NCBI GenBank assembly: GCA_012033205.1 | Contig: JAAUSO010000039.1 | Span: 1-46,006, forward strand | Source of the DNA: Richelia sp. SL_2_1 | Lineage (GTDB): Bacteria; Cyanobacteriota; Cyanobacteriia; Cyanobacteriales; Nostocaceae | Reading direction: 5' to 3' | DNA length: 46,006 bases | Part shown: in pieces, positions 26,823-37,487 of the stretch | How positions within the stretch are numbered: position 1 is the first letter of the stretch | Layout: each line of letters starts with the position of its first letter | The notes under the pieces: model-generated | Seen by the model: the letters and a program-made list of their open reading frames with translations, nothing else | The model's database searches: none | What the model was told of the DNA's origin: nothing | Translations under genes and position numbers: made by a program

Positions 26823-27839
26823 TTAAAGATTTGCTACCCGTTCTATCCAACCACTCAAGTTAATATTCAAATTAAAGTTATTCAACTTCTTCTCAAATTT
26901 TCTCACCGTCAACATATGTCTATGTAATACAGAAGTTCGGGGCATTTGATGAGCAATTACTCGTTCACATAGCCATTTATATTTATCAGAATCAAGATTA
27001 AAGTTTTTCAGTTTTTTGATTTGTTGATTCCAGTCATGGTAGTAGAACAAATTAAAATAGTGCATCGAAATTAAATCATCCCATTTTTTTAAGCGCCATT
27101 GTTTTGATAATCGATTGTGTAAAGGTAATGGATAACTATAATTATCGGAAAAATGCGAAACATTTTCTGATAAAGCGCATAAAGTTACGGATAAAACGGA
27201 TTGTTCGACAAAATAAATACCCTGGGGAGGAGCAATATCTAAACGCATGACTTTTTCAAAATTTTCTTTCCAGGATGTAAATATACCTGCATTTCTTCTC
27301 ACAGCAACTAAACCGGAATTCCAATAAGCTCGAATTTTTTTGTTCCCAATTGGAGCATTGACAAATATTTCGTTGTTGACTCCTAGCACTTCGTAAAGTT
27401 TTTGCCAGTACCATTCATGAGGGTCGTTTTTACCTGTAGAACCGATACCTTGACCATATTCAGGACGCATCCGCACGTTACAATCTGCTGGTAATAAAAA
27501 TTCGGTTGGTTCTGCAAAAAAGCATTTATCACTATCAAGAAAAACTAGAATTTCTGCATCTATATTTTGTTCTGCGTATGCACAAGTTAGGGGTTTATTT
27601 GCTAAATAGTATTCATGAAATTCTTGGTTTATTGGTAGTTGTTGATGAATCACTCCTAATTGTTGAAATGCTTTTTGGGTTTCTATGGCAATTGGTGTAC
27701 CTGTTCGAGGATGAAAACTATATATTGGTGTATCTTTTAAGTTGCCGCAGAATTTACGAATACTTTCTGCGAGCATCAATGATTGAGGTTCTAAACGACC
27801 TGGTTCTGTACAAATTATGAAGGCTAATGGTGTTGTCAT
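26823..27839 (-). CDS. Putative GT-A-type glycosyltransferase
   Basis: A 338-residue protein. A DxD-like motif sits in EILVFLDSDKCFFAEP (about residues 94-109), preceded by FIICTEPGRLEPQSLMLAESI and followed by IRAYWNSGLVAVRR. These suit a GT-A fold acting on a nucleotide sugar, but I cannot name the family. The C-terminal 60 residues are basic and helical. Context within the cluster supports a role in polysaccharide assembly or modification. Confidence 0.65.
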   Translation of the reverse strand: MTTPLAFIICTEPGRLEPQSLMLAESIRKFCGNLKDTPIYSFHPRTGTPIAIETQKAFQQLGVIHQQLPINQEFHEYYLANKPLTCAYAEQNIDAEILVFLDSDKCFFAEPTEFLLPADCNVRMRPEYGQGIGSTGKNDPHEWYWQKLYEVLGVNNEIFVNAPIGNKKIRAYWNSGLVAVRRNAGIFTSWKENFEKVMRLDIAPPQGIYFVEQSVLSVTLCALSENVSHFSDNYSYPLPLHNRLSKQWRLKKWDDLISMHYFNLFYYHDWNQQIKKLKNFNLDSDKYKWLCERVIAHQMPRTSVLHRHMLTVRKFEKKLNNFNLNINLSGWIERVANL

Positions 27840-27872
27840 TTGGTGTTAATCCTTGATGGTTTTTTTAAGTGG

Positions 27873-29225
27873 TTAAAGATTATTAATAAACCGCAGAGAC
27901 GCTGAGAGCGCTGAGGAAAGAAGTAAGGAGGTAAAAGCAGTTTGAATCAGGGGATTATTTGATGATTTAGATTGCTTTTTTTCCGAGATAATTTGTGTAA
28001 ATAGTTGAGAATAACGTTTTGCTTGTAGTTCGAGAGTGAATTCTCGTTGTGCTTTTTCTCGTGCGTAGAAAGATAGTTTTTCGTGTCTTTGAGTGTTTTC
28101 TAAAACCCAAATAATTCCTTGAGCAAAATCATCGACATCGTAAGGTTTGGCTAAATAACCACATTGTTGATGGTCGATTATATCTTTTAAACCAGTTGCG
28201 TTAAATGCTACTACCGGAGTTCCACAAGCGAGGGATTCGGAGGCAGTTTGTCCGAAGGATTCTTGTAGAGATGGAACTAGCATTACATCGGCAGCGGAAT
28301 AAACAGCAGCTAAAGATGTATCATCATATAAATGTCCTAAGTAATAAGTTTTGAATCCTAATTCTGGTGGATTTTCTGGTTGAGCAGCACCAAAAATTAC
28401 TACTTCAGTGTTATCTTTCAAAGCAGATTGACTGAGTTTTTGTAAGGCTGGTTGTAATAAATGAAATCCTTTATTTTTATCGCTGGTTGCTTCTAATGCT
28501 CCGAATAAAATTAGTTTTTTATCTTGAGGTAAATTGAGAATTTCGCGAGCTATATTTTGGGGAATGGGTCGATATTTTTGAGTGTTCAATCCATGAGGAA
28601 TTACTTCTATTCGTGAGTTTTTAAATAAGGAGCTAGATTTAGCACATTCACCTATCCAATTACTAGGAGCAATTAAGGTTAGGTTTAGGTTGCTTAAGGC
28701 TTTAACTTTACGATTGTGTACCCAACGAGATAAATCGCGTTCGCGATTGCTACTGAGTTGCGGGCAAGCACCACAAGATTGGGTATAGCGTTGACAATCT
28801 CTAGCAACGTGACAACCTCCAGTAAATACCCACATATCATGAAGTGTCCATACTAAAGGCTGTTTGAGTTTTGCAATGGATTCTATTTGCATAAAAGCTC
28901 CACTAATCCAATGCAAATTAATAATATCTGGGTTAATTTTATTGACTTGGGGAACAACTCTATCTGGTAACCATTGACTAAAAAATGTACTTTTGGTTCT
29001 ATTTTTATAAAGCTTCAAAGGTAAAGTCTCAAATGTCAATTTGGTTTTAGCTATACCTTGAAATAATCGGATTTTTGGCGCAATTACTGTTTTATCACTA
29101 CTCGATTTTTCTTGCACTAACATTTGTGAATCTAGTCCAATATGTTGTAATCCTTTATGTAATCGATATGCAGCCCTAGCAGCACCACCGCTAATATCAT
29201 GAGTACTTAAATGTAAGATTTTCAT
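27873..29225 (-). CDS. GT4 family glycosyltransferase
   Basis: A 450-residue retaining GT-B enzyme. It starts KILHLSTHDISGGAARAAYR, a typical GT4 entry with the Gly-Gly-Ala acceptor loop. WTLHDMWVFTGGCHVARDC and the CGACP cluster follow. The C-terminal donor domain has VEVIPHGLNTQKYRPI-like sequence, then PSLQESFGQTASESLACGTPVVAF with the E-x7-E pair, and GYLAKPYDVDDF. The last 35 residues run into a CGCAGAGACGC-type repeat and look non-homologous, so the native end may be near KKQSK. Confidence 0.88.
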   Translation of the reverse strand: MKILHLSTHDISGGAARAAYRLHKGLQHIGLDSQMLVQEKSSSDKTVIAPKIRLFQGIAKTKLTFETLPLKLYKNRTKSTFFSQWLPDRVVPQVNKINPDIINLHWISGAFMQIESIAKLKQPLVWTLHDMWVFTGGCHVARDCQRYTQSCGACPQLSSNRERDLSRWVHNRKVKALSNLNLTLIAPSNWIGECAKSSSLFKNSRIEVIPHGLNTQKYRPIPQNIAREILNLPQDKKLILFGALEATSDKNKGFHLLQPALQKLSQSALKDNTEVVIFGAAQPENPPELGFKTYYLGHLYDDTSLAAVYSAADVMLVPSLQESFGQTASESLACGTPVVAFNATGLKDIIDHQQCGYLAKPYDVDDFAQGIIWVLENTQRHEKLSFYAREKAQREFTLELQAKRYSQLFTQIISEKKQSKSSNNPLIQTAFTSLLLSSALSASLRFINNL

Positions 29226-29271
29226 TGATGATTTATTTCTCTATTTTAATTCTCTAAATAATTAATTAGTA

Positions 29272-30513
29272 TTAAGCTTGCGCCAAATTGAGTAATCTTC
29301 TTCTAACTCTGTGATATTCCATCGTTAAAGTTAGAGAAGTTGTCAAATACATAAACCAATTCCAGCTAGGAGTTAATAATCTAGCTTCAGAAATATTCAC
29401 GATAATAATGATGACAAGCATTTGCATTGGTAAATAATCTTCAGGTTTTTTCGCAACTAATACAACTCGATAAAGTGCCATAGTAAAGAAGCGAATAAAA
29501 CCGATAATAAAAATTAAGAATCCACCAATTCCTACATCTAACATTATCTCCAAAAAGCCATTATGAGAATTACTTGCCCATTCGTAAGTTAATCTGGTAT
29601 TAGAAGCGAATGGACTAGTCCAAAATCCAGCGTATCCGTAGCCAAATAAAGGTCTTTTGAGAATTTGCTTTAATACAGGTTCCCATAAGTCTGTACGTCC
29701 ATTTAAAGTCAGGTCTTTACCTGATGTACCAACTATAGTTTCTGCGTTACCTGCAATTAATATTAAACCGCTAACTAATAATATTAAAACAAAACTAATG
29801 GCAATTATTTGTAATTTATAGTTATTGTTTGTACTAAGTTTATATAAAGGTAAAAGACATATCATTGTGATCACAATCATTAAAGAAGTTGTGGAACGAG
29901 AGAGAATAATTAAACAAATAGATAATGCAAATATTGTTAATCTCAGCCAGCGAAATCGAGATTCACTCAAAGCTAAATGTAAAAATATTCCTGCACTCCA
30001 AGCCATCATGTATCCCAATTCATTTTTATGACCAAAAATTCCAGCCCACATTCCAGGCAATTCTGGTGTTGTATGAATTCCTCCAAAACTTGGGATTAAG
30101 GGAAAAATTATTGATAAAATTGTTGTTGTTCCCAATGCAAAAGCGATGAATCTAATTTGTTCTTTGAAGCTATAGCGCATCGCTAAATAAATTGCCAGAA
30201 AATATATTCTAATTAAACCTCGGATGTATGTTAAACTCGAAGCCATATCTGCTGACCATAATACAGAAAATAGAATTAATATTAATAGTAATAATTGAAA
30301 TACACCTTTGCTACCAACATATATAAATCCTTTCCAATAGTTTGCAATTAAAACAGATAATATTAAATATGATATAGCATTTAATAATTTATCTATAATT
30401 GCACCACCTAAAGGATTTTCGGAAATTTCATGAACTGGTTTAATCGCTAAAGCACCTACAGTAATCAGTATTAGTAAAAGAGTGGCAAGTTTTTCAATCC
30501 GCTCAATTTTCAT
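29272..30513 (-). CDS. O-antigen ligase/polymerase (Wzy-like)
   Basis: A 413-residue membrane protein with about ten hydrophobic segments. The Wzy_C-type region holds GRTDLWEPVLKQILKRPLFG, then YGYAGFW and WASNSHNGFLEIMLDVGIGG, with the conserved His in the large periplasmic loop. It probably polymerises or transfers the lipid-linked repeat units made by the glycosyltransferases around it. Polymerase and ligase cannot be told apart from sequence; a Wzx-type flippase and a Wzc-like kinase in the same cluster favour polymerase. Confidence 0.85.
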   Translation of the reverse strand: MKIERIEKLATLLLILITVGALAIKPVHEISENPLGGAIIDKLLNAISYLILSVLIANYWKGFIYVGSKGVFQLLLLILILFSVLWSADMASSLTYIRGLIRIYFLAIYLAMRYSFKEQIRFIAFALGTTTILSIIFPLIPSFGGIHTTPELPGMWAGIFGHKNELGYMMAWSAGIFLHLALSESRFRWLRLTIFALSICLIILSRSTTSLMIVITMICLLPLYKLSTNNNYKLQIIAISFVLILLVSGLILIAGNAETIVGTSGKDLTLNGRTDLWEPVLKQILKRPLFGYGYAGFWTSPFASNTRLTYEWASNSHNGFLEIMLDVGIGGFLIFIIGFIRFFTMALYRVVLVAKKPEDYLPMQMLVIIIIVNISEARLLTPSWNWFMYLTTSLTLTMEYHRVRRRLLNLAQA

Positions 30514-30563
30514 TTTTTACCTCAATAAACTACTCTCTATTCCCTATTCCCTATTCCCTATAT

Positions 30564-31507
30564 TTACGAATGCATAATTAATTTTTTATCCTGAAGTATT
30601 TTCTTCAAATTTTGTTTAAAAATATCTATCCGACTTGCATGATATACAGTATATTGAATAAACTTGTCTGCTTGTAAGTTTTTTACTATATAAGGTGGAT
30701 GTATAATCGGAAATTTCATTTCTTCTGTAGGAAGATTGATAAATGAAAAGTTTTGAGAAGAATTAAAATTTGTTGAATCCTCACCAACACCAACATTACT
30801 AATTAAATTGACATTAGGAATAATATTTAATCCACCCTGCATCCAGCAAGCAAATGTCCATTGATAATCCCAAGTGATACCTGTAGGATTTTCATAAATA
30901 GAATCAAATATATTTTGCCAATAACTTACTGCTTTAGAATTGGGAAGAATGTTCTCTAAAATATTTGATTGTTTAATTTCTTGCCATAATTTAATATGTA
31001 AATCATAATGTTGCCAAGCACGTCTCCAACTTGCCCATCCCCAACAGTGACTGTAGGATGAAAAATAATAGCTATAATCGGTACGTTTTCTTCCTAATTG
31101 GGCATTTTGAGCAGCAATAGAAGTAATTCTACTATCGTATCGATATTTTTCTAGTAATTCTTCACAAAACCGGAAAATGTGATATTCGGGATACAATCAT
31201 CTTCTAAAATAATTGTTTCTTCTACATTATTAAATACCCAATCTAAACCACTAGAAACTCTTTTTGCACAGCCTAAATTCACTTCAGAGTAATTTTTAAT
31301 AACTTCACAATCCCAATCAACTTGTTCGATAATTGCCCGTGTTGCAGCGCATTTTTCCGCTTCACCTTCGCGGTCATGTCGAGGTCCATCGGCAATCACA
31401 AATAGCTTTTTAGGTTTAACTTGACGAATAAGTTCAAATACTTTAATGGTTGTATGTGGACGCTTGAAAATAATAAAAGTAATTGGTGTTTCTAGTTGTT
31501 TGCTCAT
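30564..31507 (-). CDS. GT2-like glycosyltransferase, frameshifted
   Basis: Reconstructed length 314 residues from ATG 31507, which has GGAG nine bases upstream (a TTG at 31522 is less likely). The first part has ITFIIFKRPHTTIKVFELI and ends IILEDDCIPNITF, where the frame breaks in the A run at 31174-31177. One extra base continues as FFRFCEELLEKYRYDSRI and joins the second part, with the characteristic SYSHCWGWASWRRAWQ. This matches the HlpA-like GT2 branch. As written, two overlapping open frames (31151-31522 and 30564-31196) encode the halves. Confidence 0.82.
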
Positions 31508-31628
31508 GATTATGTTCTCCAATTTATGATAGTTTTAATTTTATTTTGATATACGAGAATAATAAATACAAATAATATGTTGGAAAATGCAATTCAAAAT
31601 GAGTTTTTTTAAAAGATTTTTTTATTGA

Positions 31629-32954
31629 TTAATATTTATAAAAAGGCAAAAAAGACTGTATTTGAATGTGAAATAATTTGCGCGTTCTTTTATCTACAGC
31701 ATTACTCAAAAAAGCTGCTATAGCTTGAGATGAAATAGTTGCGATCGCGGCACCAAGTCCGGAATATTCAGGTATTAGTAAAAAGTTGAGAATGACATTA
31801 AGAATTGCTCCGAGTAAAGTTTTACCTAAAGAAACATGATTTAATCCTTCAGCGATAAACCAAGGTGATGTTGCTACACCCATAAACACAAATAAAGAAG
31901 CCCAAATATGCACTGCTAAAATTGCTCCAGCCTCTACATATCCACTACCAAATATCATCAAAACGATATCTTTGGAAAAGAATGTCATAGGAATAGAAAT
32001 TGCTAGGGAGATATACGTTAATAAGCGTAATAACTGTCCGATTCGTTTATAGTAATGATGCTCTGATTTCTCTTTAGCTGCATAAATTGCCGGAGCAACA
32101 GAAGAAACAATCGTAGTCGGAATAAAATACCATAATTCAGAAACACGTACAGCCGCAGAGTAAATACCAACTTCGTTATTACCCTTCATTTGACCTAACA
32201 TTATCTGGTCAATTTTCATAAAAATCAAAATAGCAAATCCCGAAAAAATTAACGGAAAACTTTCTTTAAGCAACTTTTTTGCAGTTGTAAAATTCCATTT
32301 CCAATTCCATAATTTAGAAAATCCTTTAAAGTGGTAAATACCAATTAAACCAATGGCACTCATGACAATTTCAGCTAATGTCACCCAAGCAAATGCTAAT
32401 AACGGTGCTTTAACTAAAATTAAACCCACTTTCAACAAAATACTTAATAAATAGGTGATATTTTTCGCAATCACGCTGTACTTTGATTGCACCTGCGACT
32501 GAAACCATAAATCAATAGTATCAGCAGAGCGAAAAATTCCGGTTATGGCTAATATTGTCACTAGCCATATTGTTAATGGTTTATTTCCTTCTAAGAATAA
32601 AATACTACCTACTACTAATAAAACCGAAACAATTCCACCTATTAACTTTAAAGCAAAAGTAGTTCCTAAAATTTCTGATTTATCTGATGATTCTCGTACT
32701 AAATGACGCACTACTACATCATCTAAACCCAAGGTAAAAACTGGTGTAAATAAACTGACAAAAGCCAACCCATAATTAAAAAGTCCATATTGCTGAGTCC
32801 CCAAATAACGCGCTACCCATACTCCCACAAACAAACCTCCACCCATCCGCAAAACGCGATCGCAAAATAACCATCCAGTATTACTAACAATTGCTCGTAG
32901 TTTTGAATCAGATTTAAAATATGATAGATTTTTAACTTTTAAGTTTCTCAGCAT
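31629..32954 (-). CDS. Polysaccharide flippase (Wzx/MATE-like)
   Basis: A 441-residue membrane protein with 12 or more hydrophobic segments. The N terminus, VSNTGWLFCDRVLRMGGGLFVGVWVARYLGT split over two helices, and the following QYGLFNYGLAFVSLF are typical of the polysaccharide transporter family. It would move lipid-linked repeat units across the plasma membrane. Its position between glycosyltransferases and downstream of the Wzc-like gene supports a Wzx/Wzy assembly route. Confidence 0.9.
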   Translation of the reverse strand: MLRNLKVKNLSYFKSDSKLRAIVSNTGWLFCDRVLRMGGGLFVGVWVARYLGTQQYGLFNYGLAFVSLFTPVFTLGLDDVVVRHLVRESSDKSEILGTTFALKLIGGIVSVLLVVGSILFLEGNKPLTIWLVTILAITGIFRSADTIDLWFQSQVQSKYSVIAKNITYLLSILLKVGLILVKAPLLAFAWVTLAEIVMSAIGLIGIYHFKGFSKLWNWKWNFTTAKKLLKESFPLIFSGFAILIFMKIDQIMLGQMKGNNEVGIYSAAVRVSELWYFIPTTIVSSVAPAIYAAKEKSEHHYYKRIGQLLRLLTYISLAISIPMTFFSKDIVLMIFGSGYVEAGAILAVHIWASLFVFMGVATSPWFIAEGLNHVSLGKTLLGAILNVILNFLLIPEYSGLGAAIATISSQAIAAFLSNAVDKRTRKLFHIQIQSFLPFYKY

Positions 32955-33068
32955 TAATAAATAAAACTCTTATTTACTCAACATTTATCTTTGTGTAACT
33001 CTGCGCTTTCCTCTGCGTGCCTTTGCGTTCAAAAATATTATTTATTACTTATTTATTTAACTTTCCAG

Positions 33069-33982
33069 TCAAAAAAAATTTAAATAATATCCAAACAACA
33101 ATAATACTCCTTTAATTTTCCAATAAAAATTTGGCTCTAATAAACAGATAATTTTCAGATATAATTGAAAATCTTTATTTGTAGGACAAGGAATAGTTTT
33201 TAACTCATTTAGTGATGTGTAAGCTAAAAATAAAGGTAAACTTAAACTATTTTTTGCATAATATAATTCATAATTGCCGAACGCTTTAACAATCTCTTAT
33301 ATTCAAAACTGATATTTATCTCTAAAGATTTATCATTGTGGTAATTATTATGTTTATGTATTCTATACATAACCAAACATTGAGACATATAAAACTTTTT
33401 CGCTCCCACTAAAGAAGCTCCCCATATTAAACAATCATCAGAACGAACCCTCCAATCATCCGTATATGGAATCGGCAAAATTTTATTTACGATTTCTCGA
33501 CGCATCGATAATGTAGAAGTAATAGAACCAATCCATTCTCCAAGACAATATGTTTTAATTACGGAATAACCCAAATCTAAATCATATGCATATTCTTGAA
33601 ATACCCCTTCTGCTACTCCAAATTTTTTATACCCACAAAACAGAAAATCGCATTCTTGATAGCGTCGATAAAAATTCAGCGCATTTTCTAAATATTCCGG
33701 TTCATACATATCATCCGCATCGAGAAAAAAGATAATATCTCCATTTGCAGCTAAAAACCCTTCATTAAATGAAGATAATTGTCCTTGATTTTTTTCCTTC
33801 AATATATATTTAATATTTGCTTCTCCATCAAACTTCTTAATTACTTCTGCTGAATTATCCGTAGATGCATCATCGACAATGATAATTTCATCAAACTTTA
33901 CGCTTTGTTTTAACACACTGTTAATAGCATCAGGTAGAAAAGTAGCGTAATTATAATTATTAATTAAACAAGTTGTTTTCAT
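33069..33982 (-). CDS. GT2 family glycosyltransferase, frameshifted near the C terminus
   Basis: CLINNYNYATFLPDAINSVL, then IIIVDDASTDNS and IFFLDADDMYEPEY are classical GT2 motifs with the DxD at about 90-92. The frame as written stops at 33242 after YIMQKIV. One extra base in the T run at 33250-33255 turns this into MQKNSLSLPLFLAYTSLNE and keeps the frame open to TGA at 33069, giving 304 residues. The ATG overlaps the upstream Wzc-like stop by four bases (ATGA), so they are translationally coupled. Confidence 0.85.
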
Positions 33983-36243
33983 GATTTTTCTCCTTGAGAC
34001 TCAGAAACTTCACTTTTTGGAATTTTCTTGAACATAGTTTGTTTAATTGGTGAAAACTCATTCGGACTTGTTACCGACTCTATCGCTTCCTTGGTGTAAT
34101 ACAAATAGCTATTCGGTTCATTTTTCACATTCAAACCATTAACAACTATCCCTAAAACTTTCTGATTTGACTGAGTTAAATATTCCTTCGCTGCATTTGC
34201 ACTGTCTAAATCGACAACACCAGGACGAACTACTAGTAAAATACCATCAGTCAAGTCACTTAATATTGCTGCATCCGCCGTTCCAACTACCGCTGGAGTA
34301 TCAAAAATGACAAAATCATATTTTTGCGTAAAATTATCCAATAATGTTGCCATTCGCTGAGAATCAAGCAGAGCAATGGGATTAGGAGGTACAACCCCAG
34401 AACAAAGTACATCTAAATTAGGTAATACCTCTTGTACAGCAGCATTAAGATTCAATCGATCAATAATTACATTACTTAAACCCACCGCATTAGTTAATCC
34501 CCAAGTATGATGCTGGATGGGGTGACGCATATCTGCATCCACTAGCAATACCCGTCTTCCCGTGCTAGCCATTGCTACAGCCAGATTTGCTGCAACTTCC
34601 GATTTTCCTTCTTTGCTAACAGAACTTGTGACAACTATACTTTTTAACTGAGTATCCGAGCAGAGGAATTTTAAATTAGCTTGTAATATTTGATAAGCAT
34701 TGCCTACGGGAAATTCCGGAATATCTCTACCGATAATTTGAGGAATAGGTCTGTTAACCCCAGCAACAGAAGAACTATGTTTGCTATGCTTACCCACTGC
34801 GGGAATCACTCCGAGCAATGTATATTTAAGAACTGCTCTGGCTTCTTTAACTGTCTTAACAGAGCGGTCTATTAAGTCTAAACCAAAGGCTGCCATCAGA
34901 CCTAATAAGACACCCGCAGCAGCTCCACCGACGATAAATAGCATCTTTCGCGGTCCCTGGGGTACATCAGGTACTAAAGCTGCGGAAATAATCCTGGCAT
35001 TGGGAATCTTTTGATTTTCTGCGACATTAATTTCTTGAATTTTCGTCAACAGTGTCTCATAAGTCGATTGTGCTGCTTTGAGTCTACGTTCTAATTCACG
35101 CTGGATTTGTTCTAATTGCGGTAGATAATCCGCTCGTTGTTTATACACAGAAAATTTGTTAGACAGCGAGATAATTTGTTGTTCCAAGCCAACACGCTCT
35201 GCTTCCACACGGGTAATCTCTGCAATCAAACCTTGTCTGAGTTCTCCTAATTGTAAATTTCCCTGTTGAACTTGCTGTTTATTCCCCGCAATTTCCGTTG
35301 TTCTTTGATTGAGTAGATTTCTTAAGGCTGCAACTTTTTCTTCCCAACTCACAACACTAGGGTGTCGCGATTGAAAACGAGTTTTCTCTAACGCTAATTG
35401 ACTTTCTGCTTCCTGTAACTGAGCAAGTACTTTTTGTACTCCTGGTGTTTGACTCAACTGTGCAGATATCACAGCTTGTTGTGGTTCCACCTGAGCTTCA
35501 GCCCGTAAAGTTGCTAAACGTGCAGTTATATTCGCTAATTGAGCTTGAGTTTGAGATATTTGTTCTTCTAACTTATTAATTGTTCCAACTGCTGCATTCG
35601 CTTCTTCATCTAAAGCAATGATTCGATGTTGTTCTTTAAATCGTCGCAGTTCTAATTCTGCTTTTTTCACCGATGATTCTGCTTTTGGTAATTGCTCTAA
35701 AAGAAACTTACGTGCAGTTTGTGCTTCTCCTTGATTGGCTAAAACATTTTGCTGAATATACTTATCGATAACTGTATTAACAATGTTAGCTGCTTTTTCA
35801 GGATTTGGATCGGTATAAGAAATCAATAAAACATCACTACCTTTAATTCCTTCAACATACAATTGCCCAGCTAAAGTAGAAACTGGCAACATTTCACCCT
35901 TTTCATCTCTAAGATTTAGTGCGGTAATTGTTTCTTGAAGTACAGGATTTGATGTAACAATACGTGTCTGAGTATCTAAAGGATTATTATTTTGAGTTAA
36001 TGCTTCCAAGCGTCCTAAATCTTCCGATACTCCCGTTAGAGAAGAAGTCCGATTACTCTTAATCATTACACTTCCTTCTGCTCTATAGGTAGGTTTGAGG
36101 GAAAGTGCATATAATGTTGCTCCCGTCACCGTTAGCGCACAAACCCCCAAAGCAGGCAACCACCGACGTTTGAGAACCTGGAAATATTTTTGAATATCTA
36201 TTTCTTCAATTTTTTCAATATTGTCTAAAGTTTCCATTGTCAT
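33979..36243 (-). CDS. Wzc-like polysaccharide co-polymerase and tyrosine autokinase
   Basis: About 754 residues from ATG 36243. The N-terminal Wzz domain begins IDIQKYFQVLKRRWLPALG and has a membrane segment near 27-45. A long coiled coil (about 190-400) follows, then a second membrane segment (MLFIVGGAAAGVLLGLMAAF). The cytoplasmic BY-kinase domain has a Walker A-like VTSSVSKEGKSEVAANLAVA. Walker A' is VLLVDADMRHP, and Walker B is VIFDTPAV. Walker A has GKSE instead of the usual GKST. Only a short tyrosine cluster, YLYY, lies near the C terminus. It controls chain length and export of the polymer. It is the first gene of the cluster. Confidence 0.92.
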   Translation of the reverse strand: MTMETLDNIEKIEEIDIQKYFQVLKRRWLPALGVCALTVTGATLYALSLKPTYRAEGSVMIKSNRTSSLTGVSEDLGRLEALTQNNNPLDTQTRIVTSNPVLQETITALNLRDEKGEMLPVSTLAGQLYVEGIKGSDVLLISYTDPNPEKAANIVNTVIDKYIQQNVLANQGEAQTARKFLLEQLPKAESSVKKAELELRRFKEQHRIIALDEEANAAVGTINKLEEQISQTQAQLANITARLATLRAEAQVEPQQAVISAQLSQTPGVQKVLAQLQEAESQLALEKTRFQSRHPSVVSWEEKVAALRNLLNQRTTEIAGNKQQVQQGNLQLGELRQGLIAEITRVEAERVGLEQQIISLSNKFSVYKQRADYLPQLEQIQRELERRLKAAQSTYETLLTKIQEINVAENQKIPNARIISAALVPDVPQGPRKMLFIVGGAAAGVLLGLMAAFGLDLIDRSVKTVKEARAVLKYTLLGVIPAVGKHSKHSSSVAGVNRPIPQIIGRDIPEFPVGNAYQILQANLKFLCSDTQLKSIVVTSSVSKEGKSEVAANLAVAMASTGRRVLLVDADMRHPIQHHTWGLTNAVGLSNVIIDRLNLNAAVQEVLPNLDVLCSGVVPPNPIALLDSQRMATLLDNFTQKYDFVIFDTPAVVGTADAAILSDLTDGILLVVRPGVVDLDSANAAKEYLTQSNQKVLGIVVNGLNVKNEPNSYLYYTKEAIESVTSPNEFSPIKQTMFKKIPKSEVSESQGEKS

Positions 36244-37487
36244 AGCTACAAACAATCTATAATAATCTTGAAAATTGATATAATTGACAGCGCAAAATCA
36301 GAGGTTTTAGATGTACATTGCAATCAATGCACGTCCATTTAAACCGACATTTATCATTAAAATACTGTAAATAAATCTACCTAAAGCAGACTCTATAAAG
36401 ACATGATATAAACTACCTCAATCCAACTATAAAATCATCAATTAAAGTCTTTTGCTACAGAACTTTTTTGATAGAATTGATTAACAACTGCTGGAAAATG
36501 CAAAGCCTAATGCTAATGGATAAAACTTAGATGCTGTTGCTAATTAATCTTTCACACTGTTAAAACTAACAGATTACTTGGCTAATTGACATTACCGAAA
36601 ACTGCAATAATAAAGTTCCACCCAGGTGGTAGAGTCGCTTTTCAAAAACCAAACTTACTCATTAATTTTCATAGCTTATTCACGAGCTTTTAGAGGATGT
36701 TTTGAAAGTCGAATTTAATACTTTACCTGGCGACTAGAAGTCGCGCTGCCTTGGCTACACAAACAAAGTCCACCTGCATGGACTAGTTAATTTAGAACCC
36801 GCGTAGGCGGGTTTTGTTTATGTAGTAGCGGTTTAAACGCCGGATACTTTTAAACATCCAATAGCAGCAATTCAACTTGAATTAAACTACTTTATCAAAA
36901 ATTTATACATATCTCTATATAACGCAGACTTATTTTTTGCAGACAAAATTTTGAAACCTTTGATAGCTCTTTGATGGAGAATTTTAGTTTATTTAATTTA
37001 TAGAAATAAAAATTTATAATGTAAGTTTCCTTACATTTAAATAAAAATAAATCTTCGATTAATGTATCGGGTTGTTTAACATGACTTTCTTCATATCTTG
37101 CACCATAGAAACCTATCGTTAAAATAACTACTAATTGTTTGACTTCGTTTTTACCCGCCTGAGACTGTAAGTCCCAGTCTGATAGCATAAGTCCATTTTA
37201 ATGAGGAACTAAAATATTACCGTTTTACATTAGTTGTATTTTTATTGATAGTATTACAAAAAAATGCCTTACTTAAAAATTTATTTTATAAATAATCTGA
37301 AATTTACTAACATGAAATATCAAAACATTCTGGTTTTTCTATGAATCATTCACAATGTTATTAACAGCATATTAAATGCTTGTTTTTCTTTCAATATCTA
37401 TCTAATTAATTTCTGAAATACAAAGTCAAAAAAAATTGGTATTATCTAAACTGTCAAGCGAAAAAATAACATTTGAACTATGCTTTG
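36244..37487. other. Long intergenic region between the EPS cluster and the nuclease locus
   Basis: Mostly AT-rich non-coding DNA. It should contain the promoter of the Wzc-like operon near 36244-36700, not resolved. It also holds the dispersed repeat at 36730-36813. An open frame at 36895-37188 (minus) is AT-rich, has no family resemblance and no evident ribosome site; I do not call it a gene. Confidence 0.5.
36730..36813. repeat. Triple-hairpin dispersed repeat
   Basis: Three hairpins in a row: GCGACT/AGTCGC (36730-36735 with 36739-36744), AGTCCA/TGGACT (36767-36772 with 36779-36784), and AACCCGC/GCGGGTT (36796-36802 with 36807-36813), the last followed by a T-rich stretch. The middle hairpin and its flanks match the 3' end of the PstB-like gene at 21972-21989, showing a multi-copy mobile repeat. 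Confidence 0.8.

Noticed and set aside
36895-37188. Open frame of 97 codons, minus strand
   Set aside because: AT-rich with a tail of Lys, Phe, Tyr and Ile, no ribosome site, no familiar motif; probably chance.
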